DNA of 64,000 nt from Tumebacillus lacus (GTDB taxonomy: Bacteria; Bacillota; Bacilli; Tumebacillales; Tumebacillaceae): contig NZ_JAPMLT010000002.1 in assembly GCF_026410385.1 (NCBI RefSeq), forward strand, positions 248,001-312,000, given 5' to 3'. Shown one piece after another: positions 42,590 to 49,129 of this stretch. The notes below the pieces were generated by a model, which had not been told where the DNA came from, searched no databases, and saw nothing but the letters and a program-made list of their open reading frames with translations. A program made the translations under genes and the position numbers. Numbering within the stretch: position 1 is the first letter of the stretch; the number at the start of each line of letters is the position of its first letter.

Positions 42590-42623
42590 AGCAAAGACCT
42601 CCCAGCTTTAGTTCCGCCACCCT

Positions 42624-43394
42624 TTATTTGAGCAACATCTTGAACCCGGACAAGAAAATCATCAGAAACAGACACGTCTGCACCGCGACGGCCGGCACTT
42701 TCACCGTCATCCGCGAACCGATCAGGATACCGGGAATCGAGCCGATCAACAGCATCCCGACCATCGGCAGGTTGACGTTGCCGATCGCAAAGTGCGCGAT
42801 CCCGGCCACACCCGTCACCAGTACCGCCTGCACGATGTCGGTGCCGACCAGCCTCGCCACGGCGATCGGATAGATGATGACCAGCATCGCCATGAACAGC
42901 GTGCCGGAGCCGACCGAGGTCAGGCCGACGATAAACCCGCCAAAGAGCCCCAAGAACATCATCTTCCGCCGATCCGGCACCGGCGGCCCTTCTTCGGCGC
43001 TGCGCACGCGAGGTTTGTTGAACATCCGCCAGATCATCACCAGCGCGATGACCAAGTAGGTAAACCCGAGCATCTTGCCGACGATGCCCTCCACCTCGGC
43101 GGCGTAGTTGCCTTGCAAGAACATGATCGTGAAGGCACCGGCCAAAGCGCCCGGCACGCTGCCGACGGAGAGCATCCTCACCACCGGCCAGTCGACCGTC
43201 TTTTGCCGCCAGTGCTGCCAGCCGCCAAACAGTTTCGTCACGGAGGCATACAGCAGGTCGGTGCCCACTGCGACCGTCGGATTGACGCCAAAGAGGAAGA
43301 TCATCATCGGCGTCATCACCAAGCCGCCGCCCATCCCCGTCAGACCGATCAATAACCCGACGACAAAGCCTCCAAGCGAGATTTCCCAACTCAT
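42624..43394 (-). CDS. TauE/SafE family sulfite/sulfate transporter-like protein
   Basis: Membrane protein of 256 residues with 7-8 hydrophobic segments and the TauE repeat: GFVVGLLIGLTGMGGGLVMTPMMIFLFG at the start and GGFIVGLTSVGSGTLFMAMLV in the second half. The family moves sulfur anions and organosulfonates. Its place between cysH and sat suggests transport of sulfate or sulfite. The ATG at 43394 has AAGGAGGGC 11 bases upstream. Confidence 0.88.
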   Translation of the reverse strand: MSWEISLGGFVVGLLIGLTGMGGGLVMTPMMIFLFGVNPTVAVGTDLLYASVTKLFGGWQHWRQKTVDWPVVRMLSVGSVPGALAGAFTIMFLQGNYAAEVEGIVGKMLGFTYLVIALVMIWRMFNKPRVRSAEEGPPVPDRRKMMFLGLFGGFIVGLTSVGSGTLFMAMLVIIYPIAVARLVGTDIVQAVLVTGVAGIAHFAIGNVNLPMVGMLLIGSIPGILIGSRMTVKVPAVAVQTCLFLMIFLSGFKMLLK

Positions 43395-43480
43395 TGATTG
43401 TTCGCCCTCCTTCGCGCAGAACAAACAGAGATGCCAGGGTCATGACAGGGGCGTTCTGTGCGACGGCTTGCGGGCGCCGC

Positions 43481-44182
43481 TTATTTGTGCAGGCCGCACT
43501 CCGTCTTGGACTGATCCGCCCACCGGCCGGCACGGGGGTCTTCACCCGGTTTTACCGCCCGCGTGCAGTGGATGCAGCCGATGGACGGATAGCCTTGGTC
43601 ATGCAGTTTGTTGTACGGCACTTCGTTGTCTGCCATGTAGTTCCAAACGTCCTTGTCGCTCCACAAGGCGATCGGATTAAACTTGATGAGATTGAATTTT
43701 TGGTCGACTTCGATCACGCCTGCGTTCGCACGGGTCGGAGCCTGTTCACGGCGGATACCGGTGATCCACGCGTCCAGCGTGCTCAGCGCACGAGTCAGCG
43801 GCTCCACTTTGCGAATGTTGCAGCAGGCGTTGGCATCGGTCGCCCACAGGTTGTCACCGTGCTGCTCGGCTTGCTCTTCCAAGGTGAGCAACGGCGAGTA
43901 CTTGATCAGGTTGGCGCTGTATTTGGCAAGGATCTGGTCGCGCACGAGATAGGTCTCGTCAAACAACACATCAGTATCGAGATAGAAGATCTTTGCGTCC
44001 GGCTTGATCTTGACGATCATATCGACCAACGCGACGTCTTCTGCGCCAAAGGAGCAGGCGAAGGCGATGTTTCCAAATGTATCAAAGGCGAGTCGCAGGA
44101 TCTCCTGCGGGGATTTGCCGAGATATTCCTCATTCAATTTGTTGACTTCTTCTGCGGTGAGCCGCAACGTGTTCGTGCTCAT
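43481..44182 (-). CDS. cysH: APS reductase / phosphoadenylyl-sulfate reductase
   Basis: Reduces activated sulfate to sulfite with thioredoxin. 233 residues. It has the four cysteines of the iron-sulfur type that accepts APS: ACCNIRKVEPL near 117 and GCIHCTRAV near 203, plus the catalytic C-terminal ECGLH. That explains the absence of an APS kinase gene. SFGAEDVALVDM is the nucleotide-binding loop. The ATG at 44182 follows GAGGGAG. First gene of the operon. Confidence 0.94.
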   Translation of the reverse strand: MSTNTLRLTAEEVNKLNEEYLGKSPQEILRLAFDTFGNIAFACSFGAEDVALVDMIVKIKPDAKIFYLDTDVLFDETYLVRDQILAKYSANLIKYSPLLTLEEQAEQHGDNLWATDANACCNIRKVEPLTRALSTLDAWITGIRREQAPTRANAGVIEVDQKFNLIKFNPIALWSDKDVWNYMADNEVPYNKLHDQGYPSIGCIHCTRAVKPGEDPRAGRWADQSKTECGLHK

Positions 44183-44223
44183 GAGCCACACTCCCTCTAC
44201 CATAAGATTTTCTGATTCTCGTG

Positions 44224-44352
44224 ATAAGAATTTCTTATTCGCGGCGCTCGCCTAACCCAGTACCTAGGATATACACGAGGTACGACAAGGGTGACCAGAT
44301 GAGGTCATCCGCCTATTTCCTGCAGTATAAACCTGCCAGCTCATTCCGTCAA
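44224..44352 (-). promoter_or_regulatory. cysH operon promoter, structured leader and palindromic operator
   Basis: TTGACG (44352-44347), 17 bases, TATACT (44329-44324) make a good promoter. The leader then forms two hairpins (GGATGACC/GGTCACC and GTACC/GGTAC) and contains the perfect palindrome ATAAGAA-T-TTCTTAT (44224-44238), a likely repressor site, perhaps of the Rrf2 sulfur regulator CymR. It does not look like a SAM riboswitch. Confidence 0.6.
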
Positions 44353-44385
44353 TACCCATTAGAATACTTGGTTTTAAATCAAAAA

Positions 44386-44408
44386 AAAGCTCCCAATACG
44401 GGAGCTTT
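44386..44408 (-). terminator. Terminator of rocF
   Basis: AAAGCTCCC pairs with GGGAGCTTT around GTATT, followed by eight Ts in total on the minus strand. Confidence 0.9.
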
Positions 44409-44423
44409 GAAAACAGATGGCGA

Positions 44424-45323
44424 TTACATCACCGATTCGCCGAGCAGCGAGCAGACCAGATCGACGGCGGTGCGGGCGGTCTTGTTGCCTTCGTCGAGGA
44501 TCGGGTTGACCTCGACGAGGTCGCAGGAGACCACTTTGCCCGACTGGTAGAGCATCTCCATCGCGAGGTGGCCTTCGCGGTAGGTGACGCCGCCGAGGAC
44601 CGGCGTGCCGACGCCCGGGCACATGTCCGGGTCGATGGAGTCGAGGTCGAGCGAGAGATGGATGCCGTCGGTGCCCTCGCCCGCGATGCGGATCGCCTCT
44701 TCCATGACTTTCGCGATGCCCATCTTGTCGATCTCGTGCATCGTGAAGCAGGTGATGCCGTGCTGTTTGAGCAGTTCACGCTCTTCCGGGTCGACGGAGC
44801 GGGCGCCGACGATGACGACGTGCTCGTTTTTGACCTTTTTCGCGTAGCCGTTGATGTGGGTCAGATCCTCGTGACCGATGCCGACCGTGCAGGACAGCGG
44901 CATGCCGTGGATGTTGCCGGACGGCGAAGTCTCGGAGGTGTTGAAATCGGCGTGCGCGTCAAACCAGATCACGCCGAGATTTTTGTGGTGGGTCGCGAGT
45001 CCCGCGATCGAACCGATCGCAATCGAGTGGTCGCCGCCGAGGATGATCGGAAAATGATCTTTGGCGATCACTTCCGCGACTTTGTGGGAGAGGTCTTGCG
45101 AGACCTGTACGACCTCCGGGAGGTATTTGAGGCTGTCGTTGTCGATATCGTGCGCCTCGGCTGTGGGGACGTTGATGTTGCCCTGGTCCTTTACTGTGTA
45201 ACCGAGACGTTGGATACGCTCTTTGAGACCCGCATAGCGGATCGCGCTCGGGCCCATGTCGACACCGCGACGCCCTTGTCCAAGGTCCATCGGCACACCG
45301 ATGACACTGATCGTTTTTTTCAC
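44424..45323 (-). CDS. rocF: Arginase
   Basis: Hydrolyses arginine to ornithine and urea. 299 residues. All manganese-ligand motifs are present: GGDHSIAIG near 96, WFDAHADFN near 120, and SLDLDSIDPDMCPGVGTP near 222. The start is a GTG behind AAGGGGG. An extended -10 promoter lies upstream. It sits beside the sulfate and sigW genes, separate from rocB at 2-3.6 kb. Confidence 0.97.
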   Translation of the reverse strand: MKKTISVIGVPMDLGQGRRGVDMGPSAIRYAGLKERIQRLGYTVKDQGNINVPTAEAHDIDNDSLKYLPEVVQVSQDLSHKVAEVIAKDHFPIILGGDHSIAIGSIAGLATHHKNLGVIWFDAHADFNTSETSPSGNIHGMPLSCTVGIGHEDLTHINGYAKKVKNEHVVIVGARSVDPEERELLKQHGITCFTMHEIDKMGIAKVMEEAIRIAGEGTDGIHLSLDLDSIDPDMCPGVGTPVLGGVTYREGHLAMEMLYQSGKVVSCDLVEVNPILDEGNKTARTAVDLVCSLLGESVM

Positions 45324-45363
45324 CGTATGTATCCCCCTTCATGTAAACATGAAATCTGGTTTT

Positions 45364-45372
45364 ATCATACCA
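45364..45372 (-). promoter_or_regulatory. Extended -10 promoter of rocF
   Basis: TGGTATGAT on the minus strand, 40 bases before the arginase start; no clear -35. Confidence 0.55.
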
Positions 45373-45459
45373 TATTCGACGATCTCCTAGACGCGTACAG
45401 GTTACTCTTCAGAAAAATGTGGTAAGATAGGTATCAGACATGTGCATGGAGGGATTTCT

Positions 45460-45753
45460 TTGTCTGACCAACAACTGGACCCGCAACAAGAAACTGTCGA
45501 GATCAGCCCGGACGCCGAGCTGCTCTTGCTCTCGTGGACGCAGATGGTGGCGATCGAACTGATCGCACCGGAAGAGGAAGCGCTGGCAGCCAAGGCAGAC
45601 CTTGCAGCCACCTTACAATCGCATTTCAGCATCACCGATATTCAGTTGAAGGAACGCACGTTTGCGCATTATGAAGTCTCGTTCCGCGAGCACAACAAGG
45701 AACGGCTGATCCGCTTCGAGATCGACGAAGTGGAGAGCATTTACGACCTGTAG
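45460..45753 (+). CDS. Hypothetical protein, acidic
   Basis: Protein of 97 residues, acidic, no signal or membrane segment. ELLLLSWTQMVAIELIAPEEE and ADLAATLQSHFSITDIQLKE suggest a small alpha/beta fold; the C-terminal part is charged (REHNKERLIRFEIDEVE). No family recognised. A TTG at 45460 is the best start because GGAGG lies 7 bases upstream; the ATG at 45442 has none. It is followed after 23 bases by a membrane protein gene, probably co-transcribed. Confidence 0.65.
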   Translation: MSDQQLDPQQETVEISPDAELLLLSWTQMVAIELIAPEEEALAAKADLAATLQSHFSITDIQLKERTFAHYEVSFREHNKERLIRFEIDEVESIYDL

Positions 45754-45776
45754 AGAAACGGGAAGGAGTCCTTATC

Positions 45777-46166
45777 ATGATCAAAGGGATCACCCGCGGC
45801 CTCCTATTGGGTCTGATCTTGCTCGCCGTCGATCTGGTCTATGTTTTTTTGCGCTATCGACCGGACGGATGGGATGCGTGGCGTCTCGCCATCTCCAACT
45901 CGATTTTCCTGCTCGCCCTGTGTGTGCTGATCGGCGGCGTGACCGTCTTCTCCCGCCTGTTCTCGTTCCGCCGTCGGATGTACCTGCCCAATGTCAACCC
46001 GCTGGAGCGGCAACCCCACACGCGCGAGGAAAAGCAAGAACTGGAGCACGAAAAAGCCAAAATGAACGAGGAAGACAAGGTCAGCCTGAACGAGCGAGGA
46101 CGCGACATCACGCTGCTCGTGACAGCGGCGATGCTGGTGCTCGTGTCGATCTTGCTGTCGTTGTAG
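45777..46166 (+). CDS. Small membrane protein, DUF3899-like
   Basis: Protein of 129 residues with three hydrophobic segments (LLLGLILLAVDLVYVFL, ISNSIFLLALCVLIGGVTVF, ITLLVTAAMLVLVSILLSL) and a charged loop between the second and third (REEKQELEHEKAKMNEEDK). The layout resembles DUF3899; I am not certain. Function unknown. The ATG follows GGAAGGAG. Confidence 0.7.
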   Translation: MIKGITRGLLLGLILLAVDLVYVFLRYRPDGWDAWRLAISNSIFLLALCVLIGGVTVFSRLFSFRRRMYLPNVNPLERQPHTREEKQELEHEKAKMNEEDKVSLNERGRDITLLVTAAMLVLVSILLSL

Positions 46167-46186
46167 ATGGTTTTTGGGGAAGAGAA

Positions 46187-46215
46187 AAAGACCCGCCGGT
46201 GGCGGGTCTTTTTTT
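46187..46215. terminator. Terminator between membrane protein and flaG
   Basis: AAAGACCCGCC pairs perfectly with GGCGGGTCTTT (loop GGT), followed by Ts; between convergent genes. Confidence 0.9.
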
Positions 46216-46231
46216 GTGTGGGGGCACGGAA

Positions 46232-46576
46232 TCAGATCTTCAGATCGAAGAGCAGTCCGAGCGTTTTGACAAATGCCTTCTCAAACTCGACAAACTTTTC
46301 CGTCGGGATCTGACGCACGACTTCTCCCGCAGTGTTCGTGTATTTAACGAGCACGCGGTGGATGTCCTTGTCGTATTCCATGTGGACATTCGTCTCTTTC
46401 ATCAAGTTGAGTTGGCGTTGGACGTTGTCGATGCTCTGTTCCACGCTTTCGGTCGTATAGGAAGGGACAGCCCGATCCGCTTGGAAAGCGGGCACAAAAC
46501 CAGCCTCCCGCATCCCGATCATAACCGCAGCGCTTTCCGGAGCCATCGTCATCCCGGTTTCACGCAGGATTTGCAT
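46232..46576 (-). CDS. flaG: Flagellar protein FlaG
   Basis: Protein of 114 residues. The C-terminal FlaG domain is clear: IDNVQRQLNLMKETNVHMEYD, HRVLVKYTNTAGEVVRQIPTEKF, and AFVKTLGLLFDLKI. FlaG influences filament length; the mechanism is unclear. Last in the leftward flagellar series after fliD, fliS and fliT, separated by a 130-base gap with DnaA-box-like motifs. The ATG follows AAAGGATG at slightly long spacing; Met9 is an alternative start. Confidence 0.9.
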   Translation of the reverse strand: MQILRETGMTMAPESAAVMIGMREAGFVPAFQADRAVPSYTTESVEQSIDNVQRQLNLMKETNVHMEYDKDIHRVLVKYTNTAGEVVRQIPTEKFVEFEKAFVKTLGLLFDLKI

Positions 46577-46633
46577 GGCTTGATCATCCTTTCTCTTTGA
46601 GATGCACAGCTCGTCCCGGAGCCAAAGAGAGAT

Positions 46634-46695
46634 TTATCCACAGAAAAGCGAAAAGTTATACACATGGGATGGGGATAAGTGCTAGGTTTTCCACA
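46634..46695 (+). promoter_or_regulatory. Cluster of three DnaA-box-like motifs
   Basis: TTATCCACA (46634-46642, consensus), TTATACACA (46656-46664, one mismatch) and TTTTCCACA (46687-46695, one mismatch), all in the same orientation within 62 bases upstream of flaG. Confidence 0.55.
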
Positions 46696-46708
46696 ATGGA
46701 TAGACGCC

Positions 46709-47083
46709 CTATTCGCGACGGTCGATAAAGGCAGAACCAACAGCGTAGGCCGCGTTGTATGCGTTGTGGCCGCGCTTTTGTTCCTGTACACCTTGCAACT
46801 TGCTCTGCGTCTCGGCTTGCAACTGGCGCATCCGGCTCATCACCTGCGCGTCCAATGCCTGCACCTCCGCGAGCAACGTCGCCGTCTCTTCATCGGGCAA
46901 ACGGTCTTCTTGGCTGGGGACAAAGTTTACAATTAAACGTTCACGTTCAGACATCAGTTCAACCATTTTTGCAAAATTGAATGATTCTGCGTCTGATTGT
47001 GTACATTCTACCAACTTTTGTGCCAGTTCACGATAGGTCGAAAGAAACAGGACTTGTTGACTACGCGGTGCCGTTTGATCCAT
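46709..47083 (-). CDS. fliT: Flagellar FliT-like chaperone
   Basis: Protein of 124 residues, all helical with a coiled-coil middle (LMSERERLIVNFVPSQ, VQALDAQVMSRMRQLQAETQSKL). Similarity to FliT is weak at sequence level, but size, fold type and position directly after fliS (ATG one base after its stop) fit the FliD export chaperone. Confidence 0.72.
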   Translation of the reverse strand: MDQTAPRSQQVLFLSTYRELAQKLVECTQSDAESFNFAKMVELMSERERLIVNFVPSQEDRLPDEETATLLAEVQALDAQVMSRMRQLQAETQSKLQGVQEQKRGHNAYNAAYAVGSAFIDRRE

Positions 47084-47084
47084 A

Positions 47085-47474
47085 TCAGTTCCCCGCTGCC
47101 GCTTGGCCGCGCGTGGCTTTGATCGCTTCGCTCCACGTGTTGCGCAGGTCTTCCATCAGCTCGATCACGTCCTGAACGAGAGCCGGATCTTTTTTCAGCT
47201 GTGCGTTAAGCAGATGGCGGGTCATAAACTCATAGAGGGAGAACAGATTGGCCGACATCTCGATGTCCGGATTCAACGTGGCCATCAACTCATGAATGAT
47301 GTCCTGGCTGCGACGCATGTTGGTCTGCATCTCCGTCAGATTCTCTTGCTCCATCGCTTGTTTGGTCTGCTTCAGAAAACGAATCACACCGTTATAGAGC
47401 ATGAGGGTCAATTCGCCGGGGGACGCTGTCATCGCTTGGGTGTTGTGGTACGTCTGGTACGGGTTGTTGATCAT
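47085..47474 (-). CDS. fliS: Flagellin export chaperone FliS
   Basis: Protein of 129 residues with the FliS signature MINNPYQTYHNTQAMTASPGELTLMLYNGVIRFLKQ and the four-helix pattern thereafter. It binds the C-terminus of flagellin in the cytoplasm and prevents early polymerisation. Downstream of fliD on the same strand. Confidence 0.96.
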   Translation of the reverse strand: MINNPYQTYHNTQAMTASPGELTLMLYNGVIRFLKQTKQAMEQENLTEMQTNMRRSQDIIHELMATLNPDIEMSANLFSLYEFMTRHLLNAQLKKDPALVQDVIELMEDLRNTWSEAIKATRGQAAAGN

Positions 47475-47502
47475 GCTCGTTTCCCCTCTCGATTCGCCAG
47501 CC

Positions 47503-48945
47503 CTACATGCTGCTGAATTGTTGCGAAAGCCATGCGCTCTGCGAGTTCATGGTTTGAATCGCGGTTTCTAAGGACGCGAATTGTTTGTAGTATTTGTCTT
47601 CATAGGCTTTGAGGCCGGACGTTTTGACTGAGATGTTGCGATCGAGGTCACGAAGTTGCAGGCTCAGGTTGCTGTTGTCAGCCAGCGTCGTGCCGCTGCC
47701 GGCCAGCTTGGTCAGACGGGTGATCGTCGTGTCGATCTCTTTGTAGAGGCGGTCCGCATAGCCTTTGGTGAGCAGATCGGACACTTGTTCCGGGTTGGTC
47801 TCCAGTGCCTCTCTCAGCTTGTTTTCATCGAGATAGAGTTTGCCATTGTCTTTGTAAGCCAGTTGAGTGCCCGGCTTGCTGGTGGAGATCCCGATGTCAG
47901 ACAGCATGTCGAATGAGCCGGCAGGCAGTCCGGTGACCGGCTCCATCAGTGCGGTCCGCATCTTGTCGACGGCAGACTTGAGAGTCGCATCGTTACGCAA
48001 CATGCCAGACTTGGCCTTTTCTTCCCACTGTTTGATCTCGTCTTCTTTCATTTCTTTTCGCTGATCATCGGTCAGCGGCTGGAAGTCCCGGTACCGGGCT
48101 TCGCTGGTCTTTTTCTGAACCTTGTCGATCAACTCGTTGTATTTGGAGACGAACGACTTGATCGTGTCGAATACTTTGTCGGTGTCAGCAGAAACCGCCA
48201 CGTTGACGTTTATCGGATAAGTAGCGCCTGCCGTTGGTTTCAATGTGAAGTTTATCCCTTCGATCTTGAAGGAATTGGTGTCAAATGTCAGGCCTGACAC
48301 ACCGTTGTAGTCGACGATCGCCTGCTGACCGGTTGCCGAAGCGGTGCCGAGGTTCATGTTGGTCAGCAGGGAGGCGTCCCCGCTCTTGTGGGCGATGTTA
48401 ATCGCCGAGGTCGATCCCGTTTGATTGTGGGTCAAGGTGATCCGCTGAGTGACAGCATCAAAAGAAGCTTTCACTCCCGTTTGCGAGGTTTTGGCGTTGA
48501 GCGCGGTGACCACATTGTTAGCCGTGCTGTTCTGAGTGATCGTGATGTCGACACCGTTTACGGTCAACACCGTGTCGCCCGCGGTGTTGAGCGGACCGGT
48601 CGTACTGGATACCGCGTTGCCGGTGATCGTCGCCGCGCTCGCCATCTGGTGGATGGTCAGCGCGTACGCTCCAGGGGTTGTATCGGACGTTGCAGTCGCC
48701 GTAACGGCGGTGGTACCAGTGGTGACTTTTTTTGCGTTGGTCGTCGATTCAAAGCGCAATGTACTGATCGTGTCCCGCAATTGGGCCATCATTGTGTTCA
48801 TCTCTCTGTATGCATCGCGCTGCCACGTGATAGTCTGTTGCTTTTGCTTCATGCGGTCGATCGGCATGCGATGAGCTTGCATCATCTGTTTGATCATTGT
48901 TTCGGTATCCATACCAGTTGCCATGCCCGTTAAACGAATCGGCAT
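47503..48945 (-). CDS. fliD: Flagellar hook-associated protein 2 (filament cap)
   Basis: Protein of 480 residues. N-terminal domain begins RLTGMATGMDTETMIKQMM and has coiled-coil heptads; the C-terminal FliD_C domain has SVDK-like KSAVDKMRTALMEPVTG, SDIGISTSKPGTQL, LYLDENKLREAL, and ends in YYKQFASLETAIQTMNSQSAWL. It caps the filament and directs flagellin assembly. No clear SigD promoter was found upstream, though TTGACG lies at about 48990 on the minus strand. Confidence 0.96.
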   Translation of the reverse strand: MPIRLTGMATGMDTETMIKQMMQAHRMPIDRMKQKQQTITWQRDAYREMNTMMAQLRDTISTLRFESTTNAKKVTTGTTAVTATATSDTTPGAYALTIHQMASAATITGNAVSSTTGPLNTAGDTVLTVNGVDITITQNSTANNVVTALNAKTSQTGVKASFDAVTQRITLTHNQTGSTSAINIAHKSGDASLLTNMNLGTASATGQQAIVDYNGVSGLTFDTNSFKIEGINFTLKPTAGATYPINVNVAVSADTDKVFDTIKSFVSKYNELIDKVQKKTSEARYRDFQPLTDDQRKEMKEDEIKQWEEKAKSGMLRNDATLKSAVDKMRTALMEPVTGLPAGSFDMLSDIGISTSKPGTQLAYKDNGKLYLDENKLREALETNPEQVSDLLTKGYADRLYKEIDTTITRLTKLAGSGTTLADNSNLSLQLRDLDRNISVKTSGLKAYEDKYYKQFASLETAIQTMNSQSAWLSQQFSSM

Positions 48946-49016
48946 TGTAACGTCACCCTCTCACTCGAGACTCTTTTACGATATGTGTCGTCAAATGCTT
49001 TCTTTCTTTGCAGGAC

Positions 49017-49084
49017 CAAAATCAGAGATTATGTTGCAGAAACGATCATTTACTCGCTATTACGCTCGATACTCTCTGATTTTG
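49017..49084. repeat. 12-bp inverted repeat upstream of fliD
   Basis: CAAAATCAGAGA (49017-49028) and TCTCTGATTTTG (49073-49084) are perfectly complementary, 44 bases apart, between the RCC1 gene terminator and fliD. Confidence 0.6.
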
Positions 49085-49095
49085 CCTAGAAAAGA

Positions 49096-49125
49096 AAAAG
49101 AGCAGGAAAATTCCTGCTCTTTTTC
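49096..49125 (-). terminator. Terminator of the first RCC1 gene
   Basis: AAAAGAGCAGGAA pairs with TTCCTGCTCTTTT; A and T tracts on both sides. Confidence 0.88.
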
Positions 49126-49129
49126 TTGT

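Noticed and set aside
44204..44423. SAM (S-box) riboswitch or T-box upstream of cysH
   Set aside because: None of the conserved core sequences of either class is present.
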